Positions 8,156-16,297 of a DNA stretch of 63,862 bases are shown piece by piece. The stretch's first letter is position 1. Each line of letters opens with the position of its first letter. A program made the translations under genes and the position numbers. The stretch is from Eubacterium ramulus ATCC 29099 (GTDB lineage: Bacteria; Bacillota; Clostridia; Lachnospirales; Lachnospiraceae): assembly GCF_000469345.1 (NCBI RefSeq), contig NZ_KI271185.1:5058-68919 (forward strand), read 5' to 3'. Under the pieces are notes generated by a model that did not search any database, was not told the origin of the DNA, and was given only the letters and a program-made list of their open reading frames with translations.

Positions 8156-9313
8156 CTACGCTTCCGGCCGTTTCTTCTTTGGCGGTTTCGGACCAATGTA
8201 CTGATACAGATTGGTCCGCAACATACCATTATAAATTTTCCGTTTCTTGTCTGCTTTCTTACCAATACAACGTTCCGTATCTTCATAAGAAGTAATCAGA
8301 TATTCTGACCAGCTGTCCAGACCGGCAAATGCTTCCCCAATCTCACGATACAGCTTCGGCAGTGCTTCCTTTTCCTCTAAACGCTCGCCATAAGGCGGAT
8401 TGGTAATGACAAAACCATATTTTTTCGGATTCTTCAATTCACTCACCGGACGCTGTTGAAAATGGATCAGATGATCCACACCGGCACGCTTTGCATTATC
8501 ACGGGCTGCACGGATAATCTCCCCGTCAATGTCATATCCCTGGATATTTGTCTCAATATCAGTAGTTACCAGCTCTTTTGCTTCCTCAAAGCTGTCATTC
8601 CACAGCTGCATCGGAACCAGATTGTTCCATGTCTGAGCCAGAAATGTCCGTGACATGCCCGGTGCGATATTTGCAGCGATCATCGCCGCCTCGATAGGAA
8701 TCGTTCCACTTCCGCAAAACGGGTCCACCAGAATGCGGTCAGCTTTCCATGGTGTCAGCATGATCATAGCTGCTGCCAGTGTTTCTGTGATCGGTGCTTT
8801 GCTGCTCAACACACGATATCCACGCTTATGCAGAGATTCTCCGGAAGAATCAATTCCGATGGTCACTTCATCTTTATTCAAAAATACACGCAACGGGTAA
8901 GAAGAACCTGTCTCTTCAAACCAATTCACACCGTAGTGCTGCTTCAATCGTTCTACAATTGCTTTTTTTACAATAGACTGAATATCAGATGGACTAAACA
9001 GCTTGCTTTTTACAGAAGATGCCTTTGTCACCCAGAACTTTGCATCCACCGGCAGATAATTCTCCCATGGAATTGCTTTTACTGCTTCAAATAATTCATC
9101 AAAAGTCTCTGCATGGAACTCTCCAACCTTTAAAAGTACACGCTCCGTTGTCCGCAAATGAATATTTGCCCGGCAGATTGTCTCCATGTCACCTTCATAT
9201 GTAACCCTGCCATCTTCTACTTTGACAATATCATATCCCAGATCATAAATTTCCCGTTTAAGAATTGCCTCCATACCGAAATGACAGGGCGAAATAAATT
9301 GCTGTAATTCCAT
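8156..9313 (-). CDS. THUMP-domain 23S rRNA (guanine-N2) methyltransferase, RlmL-like
   Basis: 385 aa. An N-terminal ferredoxin-like/THUMP RNA-binding region (about 1-160) is followed by a Rossmann methyltransferase domain. The SAM-binding motif DPFCGSGTIPIE and catalytic NPPYGER mark an N2-guanine methylase of the RlmL/YpsC group. E. coli RlmL is bifunctional and longer; this single-domain form is the usual Firmicute version. The ATG at 9313 is preferred over the GTG one codon upstream because AGGAGA is well placed. The C-terminus is a Lys/Pro-rich tail (PKPPKKKRPE). The target base is inferred. Confidence 0.9.
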   Translation of the reverse strand: MELQQFISPCHFGMEAILKREIYDLGYDIVKVEDGRVTYEGDMETICRANIHLRTTERVLLKVGEFHAETFDELFEAVKAIPWENYLPVDAKFWVTKASSVKSKLFSPSDIQSIVKKAIVERLKQHYGVNWFEETGSSYPLRVFLNKDEVTIGIDSSGESLHKRGYRVLSSKAPITETLAAAMIMLTPWKADRILVDPFCGSGTIPIEAAMIAANIAPGMSRTFLAQTWNNLVPMQLWNDSFEEAKELVTTDIETNIQGYDIDGEIIRAARDNAKRAGVDHLIHFQQRPVSELKNPKKYGFVITNPPYGERLEEKEALPKLYREIGEAFAGLDSWSEYLITSYEDTERCIGKKADKKRKIYNGMLRTNLYQYIGPKPPKKKRPEA

Positions 9314-9349
9314 CACTTTTCTCCTGCTATCTTTTGTTATTTGTAAATA

Positions 9350-9718
9350 TTATAATCGTTTCTTATTTATGCTGTCAATATAACTCTTCTCCTCGTGTAA
9401 TACTTTCCCCTTGTACAGTTGCAGTTCACACGCACGATACGCATCGATACCGCCTGCGACTGAACAGATCCGGTATCCACGTTTTACATACCGGCATCCT
9501 TCCTGAATGCTTGTATTACCATACTGGCAGTAAAAAATCACCAGTCTGCTTTTTGGAACCTGCTCCATAAATAATTCCAGTTCCTCCAATGGCACATTCT
9601 GTGCTTCCGGTATATGCCACTGGCGGTAAGCCTTTGGATTCCGCAGATCGACTAGCATGGCATTCCACCTGCGCCGATATTCACTGATTTCTTTCGAGCT
9701 GATCAGACATAATCCCAT
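9350..9718 (-). CDS. Single-domain rhodanese-like protein
   Basis: 122 aa, one rhodanese domain. The active-site loop is FYCQYGNTS, so the persulfide-carrying Cys is present. VDLRNPKAYRQWHIPEAQNVP is the typical CH2A-like region, and VAGGIDAY the final turn. It would carry sulfane sulfur in the cytosol; the partner is unknown. It sits 34 nt upstream of the RlmL-like gene on the same strand, with no terminator between them. Confidence 0.88.
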   Translation of the reverse strand: MGLCLISSKEISEYRRRWNAMLVDLRNPKAYRQWHIPEAQNVPLEELELFMEQVPKSRLVIFYCQYGNTSIQEGCRYVKRGYRICSVAGGIDAYRACELQLYKGKVLHEEKSYIDSINKKRL

Positions 9719-9778
9719 ATCTCCTTTCCCCTTTCTATTTTTATGCTATAAAACTCGATTTATTTTCGTCAATGAACG

Positions 9779-9812
9779 AAAAAAAGGCAGACCGTCATGC
9801 AGCCCGCCTTTT
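9779..9812 (-). terminator. Terminator after the small gene 9882-10076
   Basis: On the minus strand AAAAGGCGGGC pairs imperfectly with GTCTGCC, followed by a run of seven T. A-rich upstream arm, compact loop. Confidence 0.75.
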
Positions 9813-9881
9813 CTCTGCTTTCTAACCGCCTTCGGTTATTTTATCATATGCCTTTTTTCAGCAGTTTGTACCTTGTCCTGA

Positions 9882-10076
9882 CTAACGGCAGTTCCTGTTT
9901 GCATTAGAAGAATTCTTGCCACAGTTTTCGGAATAATTCGTACTGTTCTTGTTCTGAGATTTATTCTGAGCCTTATTCTGCCCCTTGTCAGTTGCCTTAT
10001 CTGCCTCATTTTTGGCGTATCCATTTGTGTAGTCAGCATTTTTGTAATCATTTTCAGACATATATTTTTTTGCCAT
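9882..10076 (-). CDS. Small hydrophilic Asn/Lys repeat protein, 64 aa
   Basis: The ATG at 10076 has GGAGGA upstream (AGGAGGAATCATACA then ATG). The protein is very hydrophilic, with short tandem KNQNKAQNKSQNKN-type repeats after MAKKYMSENDYKNADYTNG, and ends SSNANRNCR. Composition (Asn, Lys, Ser, Gln) resembles disordered spore or coat-associated small proteins of Clostridia, but no family is assigned. A second minus-strand frame overlapping it (9836-10051) lacks a ribosome site and is ignored. A good terminator follows. Confidence 0.7.
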   Translation of the reverse strand: MAKKYMSENDYKNADYTNGYAKNEADKATDKGQNKAQNKSQNKNSTNYSENCGKNSSNANRNCR

Positions 10077-10195
10077 TGTATGATTCCTCCTGTTTTGTTT
10101 TTACAGGTGTAGTATGCTAACTTTTTCTTTTTCTATTCATGGAAAAATTTGCCTGAAATTTAAGTGAATTTCGCAGAAAAAGTTTGTTAAATTAT

Positions 10196-10224
10196 TTGCA
10201 ATTTCTTATCAAATGCTATATAAT
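10196..10224 (+). promoter_or_regulatory. Promoter for candidate small RNA
   Basis: TTGCAA (10196-10201), 17-bp spacer, TATAAT (10219-10224). There is no protein gene downstream on this strand; a terminator follows about 75-100 bp later. Confidence 0.65.
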
Positions 10225-10230
10225 TCAAAT

Positions 10231-10335
10231 TGAAAAGAATCTTCCCTTCAATATTCTTTTCAATTATACCCCTTATTAATTATTTATACTCCCCTTAAAA
10301 TGACCAATGTTTCCCATTGGTCATTTTATTTTTCA
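10231..10335 (+). ncRNA. Candidate small RNA of about 105 nt
   Basis: It lies between the promoter at 10196 and a perfect 13-bp terminator hairpin (arms 10297-10309 and 10315-10327, AAAATGACCAATG/CATTGGTCATTTT) followed by ATTTTTC. A second 13-bp hairpin (10228-10265) sits at the 5' end. The single-stranded parts carry C-rich tracts (CTTCCCTT, ACCCCTT, CTCCCCTT) complementary to Shine-Dalgarno sequence. No reading frame with a ribosome site overlaps. It resembles Firmicute base-pairing RNAs in layout but belongs to no family I can name. Confidence 0.55.
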
Positions 10336-10360
10336 TTTTGTTATTTTATTAACATTTTGT

Positions 10361-10399
10361 AAAGCGGACATTCGCAATCCACTTTCGCTACTTGCTCAT
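10361..10399. repeat. Dispersed repeat R2, copy a
   Basis: AAAGCGGACATTCGCAATCC followed by ACTTTCGCTACTTGCTCAT. About 40 bp, resembled by the stretches at 13482-13520 and 14007-14046; a shorter trace lies near 11930. Confidence 0.5.
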
Positions 10400-10520
10400 G
10401 AACGCAGTTGCTTTGCGACCTGTCAGTGGGAGCTTTTAACTCCCACTGACATAAGCATCCCCCTTACCCACCGCTTAGTGCTCTACGCACTTGAAGCGGG
10501 GGAATGCTTATTCTGCGTTC
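10400..10520. repeat. Cruciform-forming intergenic element
   Basis: The outer arms GAACGCAG/CTGCGTTC (10400-10407, 10513-10520) enclose two hairpins. One has perfect 12-bp arms TGTCAGTGGGAG/CTCCCACTGACA (10421-10451). The other is AAGCATcCCCC/GGGGGAATGCTT (10453-10509). It is a three-way-junction shape and non-coding. The CTCCCACTGA core recurs near 53932. Confidence 0.55.
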
Positions 10521-10606
10521 AATTTCTCGCTTATACACTATTTTCTATTTTTTAGTCATCATATGACATTTCATTCTATAAAAGCCACCAGATATTTTTT
10601 TCGATT

Positions 10607-11023
10607 TTAATGCATGATTTCTGATATCAGAATAGAAATTCCAAGAACTGCTCCTAAAATAATCAGTGTTCCATACCATGTATTTAGTTTTAGTTTTCCA
10701 ATCCGGACATCCCATCCTTCATTTTCAATAAATTCTGCATGAAATCCATGTTCCGGATTCTGTACATTGGCATTGATCTCATCCGCGGTCATATTCCCAA
10801 TGTTTTCCCGCTGCTGCTGTCTTTCCAGCTTCTCATAATGTTCTACGATCATATCCGCAACTTTTTCCGGATCTCCAAGTTTGCGCATAACCTGTTCCAT
10901 TGTCTTGCCGCCTGCCAGCTGTTCCTGAATATAATCCTCATAAATATGCATCTGATCCGTAATCTGCTCATCACTCAGCCGTCCTTCCAGCTGCAGTTTC
11001 AAAATGTATAAAAAATCGTCCAA
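10607..11023 (-). CDS. DUF1700/HAAS-like membrane protein, 138 aa
   Basis: The N-terminal helical half (MDDFLYILKLQLEG, DEQITDQMHIYEDYIQEQL, MRKLGDPEKVADMIVEHYE) has the pattern of DUF1700/HAAS proteins, which work with PadR-type regulators or as membrane-stress partners. A single membrane helix lies near the C-terminus (TLIILGAVLGISILISEI). The start appears to be TTG at 11023 with AGAGGAAGAG before it. No PadR gene is adjacent in this window, so the role is open. Confidence 0.65.
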   Translation of the reverse strand: MDDFLYILKLQLEGRLSDEQITDQMHIYEDYIQEQLAGGKTMEQVMRKLGDPEKVADMIVEHYEKLERQQQRENIGNMTADEINANVQNPEHGFHAEFIENEGWDVRIGKLKLNTWYGTLIILGAVLGISILISEIMH

Positions 11024-11146
11024 TTTCTCTTCCTCTTTCTATTTCACTTTATCGCTTTGTTTGATATCTGTCAGCAAGTCTTGCAAAATATTTTCCTGAT
11101 ATCCGCACAGTCCTCTATTTTTCATCACTTTTGCTGTTGTTTTATA

Positions 11147-11662
11147 TTACGTATCCACTTCGATATAATATAAGGTATCCGTATCCACATCATAAAGCGC
11201 AATTGAAAAATTAAGGGATGCCCGCTCCATGATCTGTGCATCGCTGTGCTGCATTTCTGATTCAGCCTGACGATCCACAAAATAATAATAACCGTTCTGA
11301 ATCTGCGGCAGCTGCTCCTCAGAAAAATCAACACATGGACCAATTTCTGTTATAGATAACCCGGTATCATAAACTACGCCGTAAAGCAATGCTTCTAAGT
11401 TGTCCGTCATTGGCAATTCTTTCCAGTCAGGATCTGTCAAAATCTGTTCTAATATAGAATTATCATCAAACTTCCAGACTGTCAACGACTGTCCATCTCC
11501 ATGAAAGCCACCATGCGTATCTATATTTTCAATCATTACCCCCTGCGCCAGTGCAACCTGTAAAGTCTGTGACATATTCGCCGTACTGAACTGATTTGCC
11601 AGCTGTCGACTGCCAGATATGCCCAAAAGCAAGGACAGTATTACTAAAATAAAAGCTCTCAT
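11147..11662 (-). CDS. Predicted exported protein, 171 aa
   Basis: The ATG at 11662 follows AGGGGA. A short hydrophobic N-terminus (RAFILVILSLLLGISG) is a signal peptide or anchor. The rest is soluble, acidic and mixed alpha/beta, with an aromatic stretch NGYYYFVDRQAE and ending DTLYYIEVDT. No catalytic motif is recognised. It is 123 nt upstream of the HAAS-like gene on the same strand, and the two may be co-transcribed. Confidence 0.65.
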   Translation of the reverse strand: MRAFILVILSLLLGISGSRQLANQFSTANMSQTLQVALAQGVMIENIDTHGGFHGDGQSLTVWKFDDNSILEQILTDPDWKELPMTDNLEALLYGVVYDTGLSITEIGPCVDFSEEQLPQIQNGYYYFVDRQAESEMQHSDAQIMERASLNFSIALYDVDTDTLYYIEVDT

Positions 11663-11963
11663 CCCCTGTTTCCCCTTTCAGATTTCTAAAAATGTACAGA
11701 CAAAACTTCTTCCCAACAGCGATTATTTTCTTTCACTTTTCCTCATCACCTGTAATAATGGAAGAAATCTTAGGCTGAAATTGTATTTTTCTTATAAATC
11801 ATCTACATTATAGAAAATACAACTTAGATTTCATAAAGGAGAAAACTTAATTTTTCTTTAATTTTCAAAATATTCTGTCATTGGCACAAGTTTACATAAT
11901 CATCAAACCGTTCTAATTGTTCCGTAAAATCGTTCATTCGCAATCCTCTTTACTACTGGTTCT
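11663..11963. other. Non-coding stretch
   Basis: About 300 AT-rich bases after pepV. An orphan AAAGGAGAAAAC on the plus strand is not followed by a start codon. A weak trace of repeat R2 is near 11930. Nothing else seen. Confidence 0.5.
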
Positions 11964-12045
11964 TTAAGTCAAACACACATGAAACTTGGAGCGTGATTCC
12001 GGGAAGCGTATGTCAGCTTACGCTTCTCACAATCACTGCACATCT
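11964..12045. repeat. Dispersed structured repeat R1, diverged copy
   Basis: AAGTCAAACACACATGAAAC, then TTGGAGCGTGATTCCGG, matches the repeat at 53817 with roughly seven differences. Both then have an internal hairpin (here GAAGCGTA/TTACGCTTC) and a closing AATCAC-GCACATC. Substitution with preserved pairing suggests a folded element. Confidence 0.55.
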
Positions 12046-12075
12046 ATACTTCGTTTGGCCGGTGCAAAACCATGC

Positions 12076-13434
12076 TCAAATTGCCAGCAGATTTTTAATA
12101 GCTTCCATATAAATCAGAACCGCTTCTTCCATTTCAGATACCAGAATAAATTCGTCAGCGCTGTGAATATGATAATCTATATCCAGTTTTTCCGGTCCAA
12201 ACGCAATGATATTTTTCAGAGATTTTGCATAGGTTCCACCACCGATCACCATCGGTTCATGCTCTGTATCCCCTGTCACATCCACATATGCTTTGTACAG
12301 CGCTTCTACCAGTGGGGATTCCCGCGGGAAAAACAACGGATCACCGATTTCTTCTATCTCAATTCGACCATTTTCATCTTCTAATTTTCCTTCGCACATT
12401 TTGCGCACATCTGCCTCTTGTAAAGTAACCGGCACACGGATGTCAATGCTGCAGGAAATCACACCATTCTCTGTTTTTACAATTCCATTACAGAACGTCA
12501 GGTTGCCGTAGGCATCCTCACATTTCAAACCAACTCCGGCTCCATCACAGGAAGTTCCAAGGTGTGTATTATAGAATTTTACAAAATCATCTTCAAATCC
12601 GGCTTTTTCCAGACACTCAAATGTCACACCAGCTGCATTGATACCAAGTGCCGGTGTACTGGCATGCGCCGGAACACCTTTTGCATAAATTTCAATCTGA
12701 CCATTCTCTTCCGTTACTTGATACTCCTGAAGCTTTGTATCAGCAAGTGCTGCTTCCAATTTTTCTTTCAGACCGATGTCTGCCGGGATCACGGTTGTAC
12801 AACTATCGCACACCGCATTGGATACAAAGCCGCCATTCATAGAAATAATTTTGGTATGTTTTGAATATGCCATCATGGACATATGGCCCTTTTCACCATG
12901 GATACATGGGAAATTCGCATCCGGTGTAAAACCGCAGGATAACTCTTCGGCAACTTTATTATAATGTTCCATACATTTAGAACCGGTCTCCTCATTACAG
13001 CCCATGATCAGACGTACGCGTTTATTCAGCTTAACTCCGGAATCACGCAGCAATTTCATTGCATAAAGTGCCTCGATCACCGGACCTTTATCGTCTGTCG
13101 TTCCACGACCATACACATAATCCCCCTTACGCGTCAGCACAAAAGGATCATAACTCCAGTCTCCACCTACCGGTACAATATCCAGATGCCCTGCAATTCC
13201 TACAATTTCCTCGCCTTCGCCCATTTCCGCATAGCCACAATAGTTATCCAGATTTACAGTATAAAACCCGAGTTCTTCCGCTATTTTTAATCCTACACTG
13301 AGCACTTCAGCCGGTCCTTCTCCAAATGGCTTCCCTTCTTCCGGTGTGCCAAGTTGGGAATCAACCGCTACCAGCTTTCCTAAGTTTTCAATCATCTCTT
13401 CTGATAATACATGAATTTGTTCTTTGATATCCAT
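12076..13434 (-). CDS. pepV: PepV-type M20 dipeptidase
   Basis: 452 aa cytosolic di-zinc dipeptidase with broad dipeptide specificity. Metal ligands and catalytic residues are visible: GHLDIVPVGGDW (His83, Asp85), GTTDDKG (around Asp114), and NEETGS (Glu148/Glu149, the general base and bridging region). The long insertion after the lid domain and the C-terminal HSADEFI with a zinc His are typical of PepV/Sapep rather than PepT. The ATG at 13434 has AGGAGG upstream. The gene stands alone between repeats. Confidence 0.92.
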   Translation of the reverse strand: MDIKEQIHVLSEEMIENLGKLVAVDSQLGTPEEGKPFGEGPAEVLSVGLKIAEELGFYTVNLDNYCGYAEMGEGEEIVGIAGHLDIVPVGGDWSYDPFVLTRKGDYVYGRGTTDDKGPVIEALYAMKLLRDSGVKLNKRVRLIMGCNEETGSKCMEHYNKVAEELSCGFTPDANFPCIHGEKGHMSMMAYSKHTKIISMNGGFVSNAVCDSCTTVIPADIGLKEKLEAALADTKLQEYQVTEENGQIEIYAKGVPAHASTPALGINAAGVTFECLEKAGFEDDFVKFYNTHLGTSCDGAGVGLKCEDAYGNLTFCNGIVKTENGVISCSIDIRVPVTLQEADVRKMCEGKLEDENGRIEIEEIGDPLFFPRESPLVEALYKAYVDVTGDTEHEPMVIGGGTYAKSLKNIIAFGPEKLDIDYHIHSADEFILVSEMEEAVLIYMEAIKNLLAI

Positions 13435-13481
13435 AGTTCCTCCTACTATTTCAAAACTACGTTTGAATTTTTCCCTTTAGC

Positions 13482-13520
13482 AAAACAGACATTTGCAACC
13501 CGCTTTTGCTGCTTGCTCAT
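13482..13520. repeat. Dispersed repeat R2, copy b
   Basis: CAAAACAGACATTTGCAACC then CGCTTTTGCTGCTTGCTCAT, about 75-80% like copy a. It lies just upstream of pepV. Confidence 0.45.
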
Positions 13521-13639
13521 ATAATAATTTCCTGCAGAATTTTTTTCACTAATCTGCATTTTATTTTTATAAATTAAAATAATCATTTTGCTCTGCGCTT
13601 CTTACGTCTGATGCAAAGCAGTATTTATAACATAAAGTT

Positions 13640-13897
13640 TTATGCATCAAAATCTACTTCAAATGTGCCTTCCGGGGTGCGCATTGTCAGGATTCCAAGA
13701 TTAAAATCCTCGTCACGGATTGTAATATGGTATTCAAAAATCACATCTTCCTCAAATTTTGATAAAAGGAGATATATGCCATTCTCCTTGCCCTCAATCT
13801 GATCACAGATATCATTGTATACCGCTTCCCCGGAAATCTCTCTCGGATAACCTGACTCCTTTATTTTTTGCTCAATCAATTCATATAATTCGTTCAT
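13640..13897 (-). CDS. Small acidic protein, 85 aa, unknown
   Basis: I start at the ATG at 13897 (MNELYELIEQKIK), which has AGAGGA six bases upstream; the longer frame to 13951 lacks a site. The protein is acidic, with an N-terminal helix followed by beta-rich sequence (GIYLLLSKFEEDVIFEYHITI) and the end GTFEVDFDA. No known family. It sits between two copies of repeat R2. Confidence 0.65.
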   Translation of the reverse strand: MNELYELIEQKIKESGYPREISGEAVYNDICDQIEGKENGIYLLLSKFEEDVIFEYHITIRDEDFNLGILTMRTPEGTFEVDFDA

Positions 13898-14006
13898 ACT
13901 TATCCTCTTTTCTATCTGTTTTTCCAAAACTACTTTTTGGTCAGCATACATTTTTCGTTTGTTACAATTGCAATTATATTGAAGTACAGAAATATTATGC
14001 TATATG

Positions 14007-14046
14007 CAAAACAGAGATTTGTAACATACTTTCACTACTTTCTTAT
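14007..14046. repeat. Dispersed repeat R2, copy c
   Basis: CAAAACAGAGATTTGTAACA then TACTTTCACTACTTTCTTAT, the most diverged of the three clear copies. It lies just past the stop codon of the Nudix gene. Confidence 0.4.
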
Positions 14047-14049
14047 TTC

Positions 14050-14625
14050 TTATAAATACAGTTGCTTGGCTTTCTCTATCAGTTTCGTATATACATGTTC
14101 CACGAACCACGGCTCCGTAGATTTTGCCAATGCCTCTTCCGGTGCAAACCATGCCACACCACTATTTTCATCTGCCTTTATCGAAACTGCTTCTTCTGAA
14201 TCAGCTTCCAATAAATATGTCACATTAAAATGCAGGTGACTTGATACGTATTTTCCATTTTTCCAATGCCCGTCTACCGTAAGCGATTCTAAAGAAAAAA
14301 TATCCTCAGACACTGGAAGCACATTAGAAATACCAGCCTCTTCTTTTACTTCGCGAATTGCCACGGATAACAGATCTGTCTCACCATCTGCATGACCGCC
14401 TAACCATGACCAGGAATTATAAATATTATGATATACCATCAGTACTTTACTTCTGTCCGCATTTACCACCCAGGCAGATGCTGTTATATGTGCCACGGTA
14501 TTTTCACGCAAAAATGCATTGTTATTATTTTTTATCCACTCCAGAATGAGCGATTTATCCATTTCTTCCTGCACGTTATATGGCTGATATTGCTCGATAC
14601 TGGCAATCAGCTTCTGTTGTGTCAT
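14050..14625 (-). CDS. Nudix hydrolase
   Basis: 191 aa with an N-terminal helical extension (1-45) before the Nudix fold. The Nudix box is GHADGETDLLSVAIREVKEE at residues 77-96, so REVKEEAGI is intact, but the first Glu of G-x5-E-x7-REUXEE is Thr83 (a Glu stands one place earlier). Substrate is unpredictable; likely a nucleotide-sugar or nucleoside diphosphate derivative. The ATG at 14625 follows GGAAGGA. Confidence 0.88.
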   Translation of the reverse strand: MTQQKLIASIEQYQPYNVQEEMDKSLILEWIKNNNNAFLRENTVAHITASAWVVNADRSKVLMVYHNIYNSWSWLGGHADGETDLLSVAIREVKEEAGISNVLPVSEDIFSLESLTVDGHWKNGKYVSSHLHFNVTYLLEADSEEAVSIKADENSGVAWFAPEEALAKSTEPWFVEHVYTKLIEKAKQLYL

Positions 14626-14643
14626 AATATGATCCTTCCTTTT

Positions 14644-15789
14644 TTATCTGTACTCATCTATCTTAAATCCACAAGCTTCAAATGCAGCTTTTGAGTTCTG
14701 TTCCAGTTTCAGCATTCTTCCTTCAGAATACGCAATACTTTGATATTTTTCACTGCCAAAGAACGCTTCTTCCTTTGTCGTCAGCTCTGGATTTTTGTCT
14801 AACAACAGGTCTGTATACCACTGTTGCATAATGATCGTCTGTGGCTCACCATTTATCTCCAACATGATTTTTACATCATCATTTGTCACGGTTGATGTAT
14901 AACGAACACCGTTATACATCACATCATAATTCCAGGAAGCCGCATTATAATCTTCCAGACCATTAAATACAAACCAGTAACCCTCATCCAGATTATATTT
15001 ATCCAGACATTTTGCCACAGTCTCAGGAGACACGGTTAATTCAATCGTATCGCTGCCATTGTTTGCCTCTTTCACAGCAGTTTGAAGCGCAGATTTTTTA
15101 CCAGCAAGTTCCTGCAAATAAGATTCCGCATAAATACTTTCATAGGTTGTCTCCAGACTCCATGTAAATTTATACCATTTTTCATCCTCGCCGTCTACCT
15201 CTACCAGCTCGTAATCCGGCTTATAAGCAAAAAGATCATTCAAAATCTCATCGTCAAATACTTTTCGAAATACTGGTGCTGTATCACCTAATGCAGTTCC
15301 ATTCTCATCTATACATGGTGCGCCAACAAATGCTACCGGCTCCATTGCACCATCTTCAGTTACATTATCGAATACTCCTTCATTTCTGGCAGTATCTAAA
15401 TCAATGGCACCTGCAATACCGCATAGTGAAGCCATCAATTGCTGCAACACTGTTTCTTTATCTCTATCGTCACACACATTCTGATTTGTGTAATTTTCTG
15501 TATTAATATATGTCTCATTACCATCGGAATCCGTTGTTGCTTCCAAGTTATCTGCAGTTACATACAATTCTTTTGCATCTATGATTCGATACTCCGCCTG
15601 AATGTAATCTATCTGATCTTCCTTTTGTTCCGCTTTGGGACTATTTGTATTATTTGAAGTATCTGTTTCACTAATTGATCCCGCAGATACATTATCTTTA
15701 TCGTTTGCTTTATCTGAATTTCCACATGCTGTCAGACTAACTACAGCCATTGCTACACATAATAAAATTGCCACCATTCTCTTTTTCAA
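14644..15789 (-). CDS. Putative lipoprotein, 381 aa
   Basis: The start appears to be TTG at 15789 (GGAGGGGGGAC upstream), giving MKKRMVAILLCVAMAVVSLTACG; the lipobox is SLTAC. A Ser/Asp/Asn/Lys linker is followed by a roughly 330-residue extracytoplasmic domain, including DNLEATTDSDGNETYINTE and a C-terminal helix. No recognised fold. The next gene, 18 nt downstream, is the Nudix gene, so the two may be co-transcribed. Confidence 0.72.
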   Translation of the reverse strand: MKKRMVAILLCVAMAVVSLTACGNSDKANDKDNVSAGSISETDTSNNTNSPKAEQKEDQIDYIQAEYRIIDAKELYVTADNLEATTDSDGNETYINTENYTNQNVCDDRDKETVLQQLMASLCGIAGAIDLDTARNEGVFDNVTEDGAMEPVAFVGAPCIDENGTALGDTAPVFRKVFDDEILNDLFAYKPDYELVEVDGEDEKWYKFTWSLETTYESIYAESYLQELAGKKSALQTAVKEANNGSDTIELTVSPETVAKCLDKYNLDEGYWFVFNGLEDYNAASWNYDVMYNGVRYTSTVTNDDVKIMLEINGEPQTIIMQQWYTDLLLDKNPELTTKEEAFFGSEKYQSIAYSEGRMLKLEQNSKAAFEACGFKIDEYR

Positions 15790-16071
15790 ATTTTTGTCCC
15801 CCCTCCACAGAAATATACCTGCCCTCTATATTGTAACCCAATACACTGTTTTTTTATCTTTTTAATTTCCTATTTCTTATCATCATTTATATTCTAACAT
15901 ACGCATTCTAAAAATGCTATCTCGCTTATTATTAAGCAGTAACAATATGTATTATTTCTATTCTAATAACTGATGTTTCAAAGCATCTATGCTCTTTACC
16001 CAAGTAACTGTCAATAAACTACTGAACGTTTAAAGCATTTTATTGTAAAAAATTAGTATCATTTTCGTATC
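15790..16071. other. AT-rich non-coding stretch
   Basis: No supported gene. A TTGACA on the minus strand at about 16006-16011 has no good -10 partner. Confidence 0.45.
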
Positions 16072-16102
16072 AAAAAAAGGACTCCCATTTCTGGAAGTCC
16101 TT
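16072..16102 (-). terminator. Displaced original tuf terminator
   Basis: AAGGACT/AGTCCTT hairpin followed by seven T on the minus strand. It lies 19 bp beyond the left 55-bp copy of the tuf 3' end, the place where the tuf terminator would have been before the element inserted. Confidence 0.8.
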
Positions 16103-16120
16103 AATTTATGCTTATTCGTG

Positions 16121-16175
16121 ATTACTCGATGATTGTAGCAACACGTCCTGATCCTACAGTACGTCCACCTTCACG
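16121..16175. repeat. attL: 55-bp copy of tuf 3' end
   Basis: Identical to 28775-28829, starting ATTACTCGATGATTGTAGCA and ending CCACCTTCACG. It diverges on both sides. Encodes on the minus strand the EF-Tu C-terminus (GRVATIIE, stop). Confidence 0.93.
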
Positions 16176-16276
16176 ATATCAGACCGGTGTATTGCGGTGT
16201 GCAAATGGTGATTTTTCGTGTGATTTGTGTGGGAAAATCCGGATTTTCCGTTGTGTCCGTGTGGTTTTGGGAAATT
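16176..16276. other. Left terminal non-coding end of the element
   Basis: About 100 bases rich in GTGTG/TTTTCC, without a gene. Probably integrase and accessory-protein binding DNA. Confidence 0.4.
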
Positions 16277-16297
16277 TTGTTATCATGGTGTTATCAC
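16277..16297. promoter_or_regulatory. Candidate integrase arm sites, left
   Basis: TTGTTATCAT-N2-TGTTATCAC; the same pair occurs at 28581-28601 near the other end, 19 of 21 bases identical. It overlaps the stop codon of the ATPase gene. Confidence 0.5.

Noticed and set aside
9836-10051. Second minus-strand frame over the small Asn/Lys protein gene
   Set aside because: No ribosome site and Arg/Thr-rich out-of-frame composition; the 9882-10076 frame has AGGAGG and sensible repeats.
10307-10555. Plus-strand 82-codon frame after the candidate small RNA
   Set aside because: It starts inside the terminator hairpin, runs through a palindromic element and has no ribosome site.
16121-16175. Second, truncated tuf gene
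   Set aside because: Only the last 17 or so codons are present and identical to tuf; it is an attachment-site duplicate, not a gene copy.
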